Shown in pieces: positions 6,328-7,379 of a stretch of 7,379 nucleotides of DNA (position 1 is the first letter of the stretch; the number at the start of each line of letters is the position of its first letter). This DNA is from an uncultured Bacillota bacterium (GTDB lineage: Bacteria > Bacillota > Clostridia > Peptostreptococcales > Anaerovoracaceae). Both the position numbers and the translations under genes were made by a program. The notes under the pieces were generated by a model that was given only the letters and a program-made list of their open reading frames with translations, made no database searches and was not told where the DNA came from. The DNA is taken from NCBI GenBank assembly GCA_946408315.1, contig CAMJRV010000113.1:1-7379 (forward strand). The letters are read 5' to 3'.

Positions 6328-7379
6328 ATGGAAATCGTCAAGGACACGTTTGGACTGAGCAGGGTGATAGAACCGAAAGCTTCGGTGCCGGTCACCGCGT
6401 GGAAGCTGGATAACAGAAGAGAAATAAGGCCGGAGGAGTGCAGGGTCTCGTTAAAACTGATTCACCTGGAAAAGGACTGCTTCCAGCAGCTCTGCAACGA
6501 ATACGGATATGATGAAACGAAGATCATCGCGAAGGTCTTCGATCTGATCGGCCGCCGGGGAAAGCTGCACAACCCTTTTACCAATACGGCAGGACAGTTC
6601 TATGGAACGATTGAAGAGATGGGCAGTGAATATGCCAGACATTCCCCTTGTAAAGCCGGAGATGATATCTTCTGCCTGACCACGATGACCGCTCTTCCCA
6701 TCCATGTCGAAAAAATACACAAGATCGATTATAACTTCGGCGTGCTGACGGTAACGGGATACGGGATCATCTTTCTCGACTCGCCGCTGACGGCCCTCCC
6801 CTCTGAGGTTCCCCTGGAATATACGATGGTGGCCTTCGACGAGGCGGCGAACTTTTATGCCATCTATAATTCCTGCAAAGAGGGGAAACGCTTTCTGATC
6901 GTCGGAAAGGATCTGCTTTCTGGTCTGACCTACGTGGCGGCTATCAAGAAGGGGGCGGGAGAGGACTGCTATATTACGATGATTCTCAATGAAGACGGGA
7001 TCGGGACACTTACAAGGAAGCAGGTATCGGAAGAGCTCGCCCACTGGGTGGATTCCTTCTATATTCTGGACGTCACCCAGCCCATCCTCTCGTCTGAAGC
7101 CGTGCTTGCCAGGGAGGAAGCTCCTTACGACCTGACGATCAACTGTGAAGACCTTCTGGGCTCGGAGGTGCTGAGCGTGCTCCTGACCCGCCGGAAAGGA
7201 AAACTATATTTTACAAGCCTGAAGAACAGCTATACCCAGTCCAATCTCATCGCGGAGAGCATGAATAAGGAGTTGGAGACCCATGCCCTCTGCCAGTTTA
7301 TCGAGGGGGTTGAGAAGTTCACGATCGAGCTGCTGCGTTCCATGTCGGTCGATCTGGAACGGCTGAACCGGCTGTACCG
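6328..7379 (+). CDS. Kdd-family (3,5-diaminohexanoate dehydrogenase-like) protein, partial
   Basis: The family's known member, Kdd, oxidatively deaminates L-erythro-3,5-diaminohexanoate to 5-amino-3-oxohexanoate with NAD(P)+ in lysine fermentation. The frame from ATG 6328, with AGAGGAGG at 6315-6322, runs open for 350 codons to the window end. The last residues (LRSMSVDLERLNRLY) resemble the usual Kdd C-terminus, so little is probably missing. Recognisable Kdd-type segments, from memory of the family, are FGLSRVIEPK (8-17), AWKLDN (24-29), RRGKLHNPFTNTAGQFYGTIEEMG (76-99), GDDIFCLTTMTALPI (111-125) and YDLTINCEDLLGSEVLSVL (267-285). It is diverged. The nucleotide-binding segment, normally a glycine-rich loop, reads IVGKDLLSG (191-199). 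The HNPVTGSGG region reads HNPFTNTAG. The segment that follows YF, normally a serine-rich SMATSFTKAA type, reads TSLKNSYTQSN (296-306). It may be a paralogue with another substrate, or a non-catalytic relative. No lysine aminomutase or Kce/Kal gene is in the window to confirm the pathway. The family call is fairly firm; the activity is uncertain. Confidence 0.72.
   Translation, partial: MEIVKDTFGLSRVIEPKASVPVTAWKLDNRREIRPEECRVSLKLIHLEKDCFQQLCNEYGYDETKIIAKVFDLIGRRGKLHNPFTNTAGQFYGTIEEMGSEYARHSPCKAGDDIFCLTTMTALPIHVEKIHKIDYNFGVLTVTGYGIIFLDSPLTALPSEVPLEYTMVAFDEAANFYAIYNSCKEGKRFLIVGKDLLSGLTYVAAIKKGAGEDCYITMILNEDGIGTLTRKQVSEELAHWVDSFYILDVTQPILSSEAVLAREEAPYDLTINCEDLLGSEVLSVLLTRRKGKLYFTSLKNSYTQSNLIAESMNKELETHALCQFIEGVEKFTIELLRSMSVDLERLNRLY

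Noticed and set aside
6451..7044. Minus-strand open frame of 197 codons within the Kdd-like gene
   Set aside because: Shadow of the plus-strand frame, which has the strong ribosome binding site and Kdd-family segments.

Overview
The window looks like a chromosomal piece of a Gram-positive anaerobe of the Bacillota, most likely class Clostridia. The reasons are a T-box (tRNA-sensing) leader in front of a leucine operon, strong AGGAGG-type ribosome binding sites, intrinsic hairpin-plus-U terminators, AT-rich intergenic DNA beside fairly GC-rich genes, and a relative of the lysine-fermentation enzyme Kdd. Genus and species cannot be told from the sequence.

Positions 1-4869 (+ strand) are a leucine biosynthesis operon: promoter (about 53-81), T-box leader with a CTC (Leu) specifier and a transcription attenuator (104-376), then leuA (412-1935), leuC (1954-3234), leuD (3249-3728) and leuB (3806-4869). 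Together these enzymes convert 2-ketoisovalerate to 2-ketoisocaproate, the direct precursor of leucine. The leader should let transcription through when tRNA-Leu is uncharged. leuB is broken as read: the frame shifts at about 4578, and comparison with the family suggests 13 missing bases (the SLGM codons plus one base). Either the last enzyme is lost or the sequence has a local error.

Positions 4870-5014 lie between convergent genes and hold two hairpins. The first (4901-4935) has its U-run on the minus strand and the second (4970-4993) on the plus strand, so each gene appears to be terminated by the hairpin further from it.

Positions 5015-5986 (- strand) encode a ten-helix EamA/DMT-family transporter with an unusually long charged loop. 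Positions 5987-6327 are a divergent intergenic region of 341 bases. Reading toward the transporter there is an exact match to the sigma-54 (RpoN) -24/-12 consensus (6093 to 6078). Further upstream are repeated and inverted CGAATCGA motifs (6189-6240), placed where an activator of sigma-54 would bind. Reading the other way there is a good sigma-A promoter (6244-6272) for the last gene.

Positions 6328-7379 (+ strand, cut by the window end) encode a diverged member of the L-erythro-3,5-diaminohexanoate dehydrogenase (Kdd) family. Its nucleotide-binding glycine loop looks eroded. This gene and the sigma-54-controlled transporter are the least ordinary part of the window and may belong to an amino-acid fermentation locus that continues past its end.
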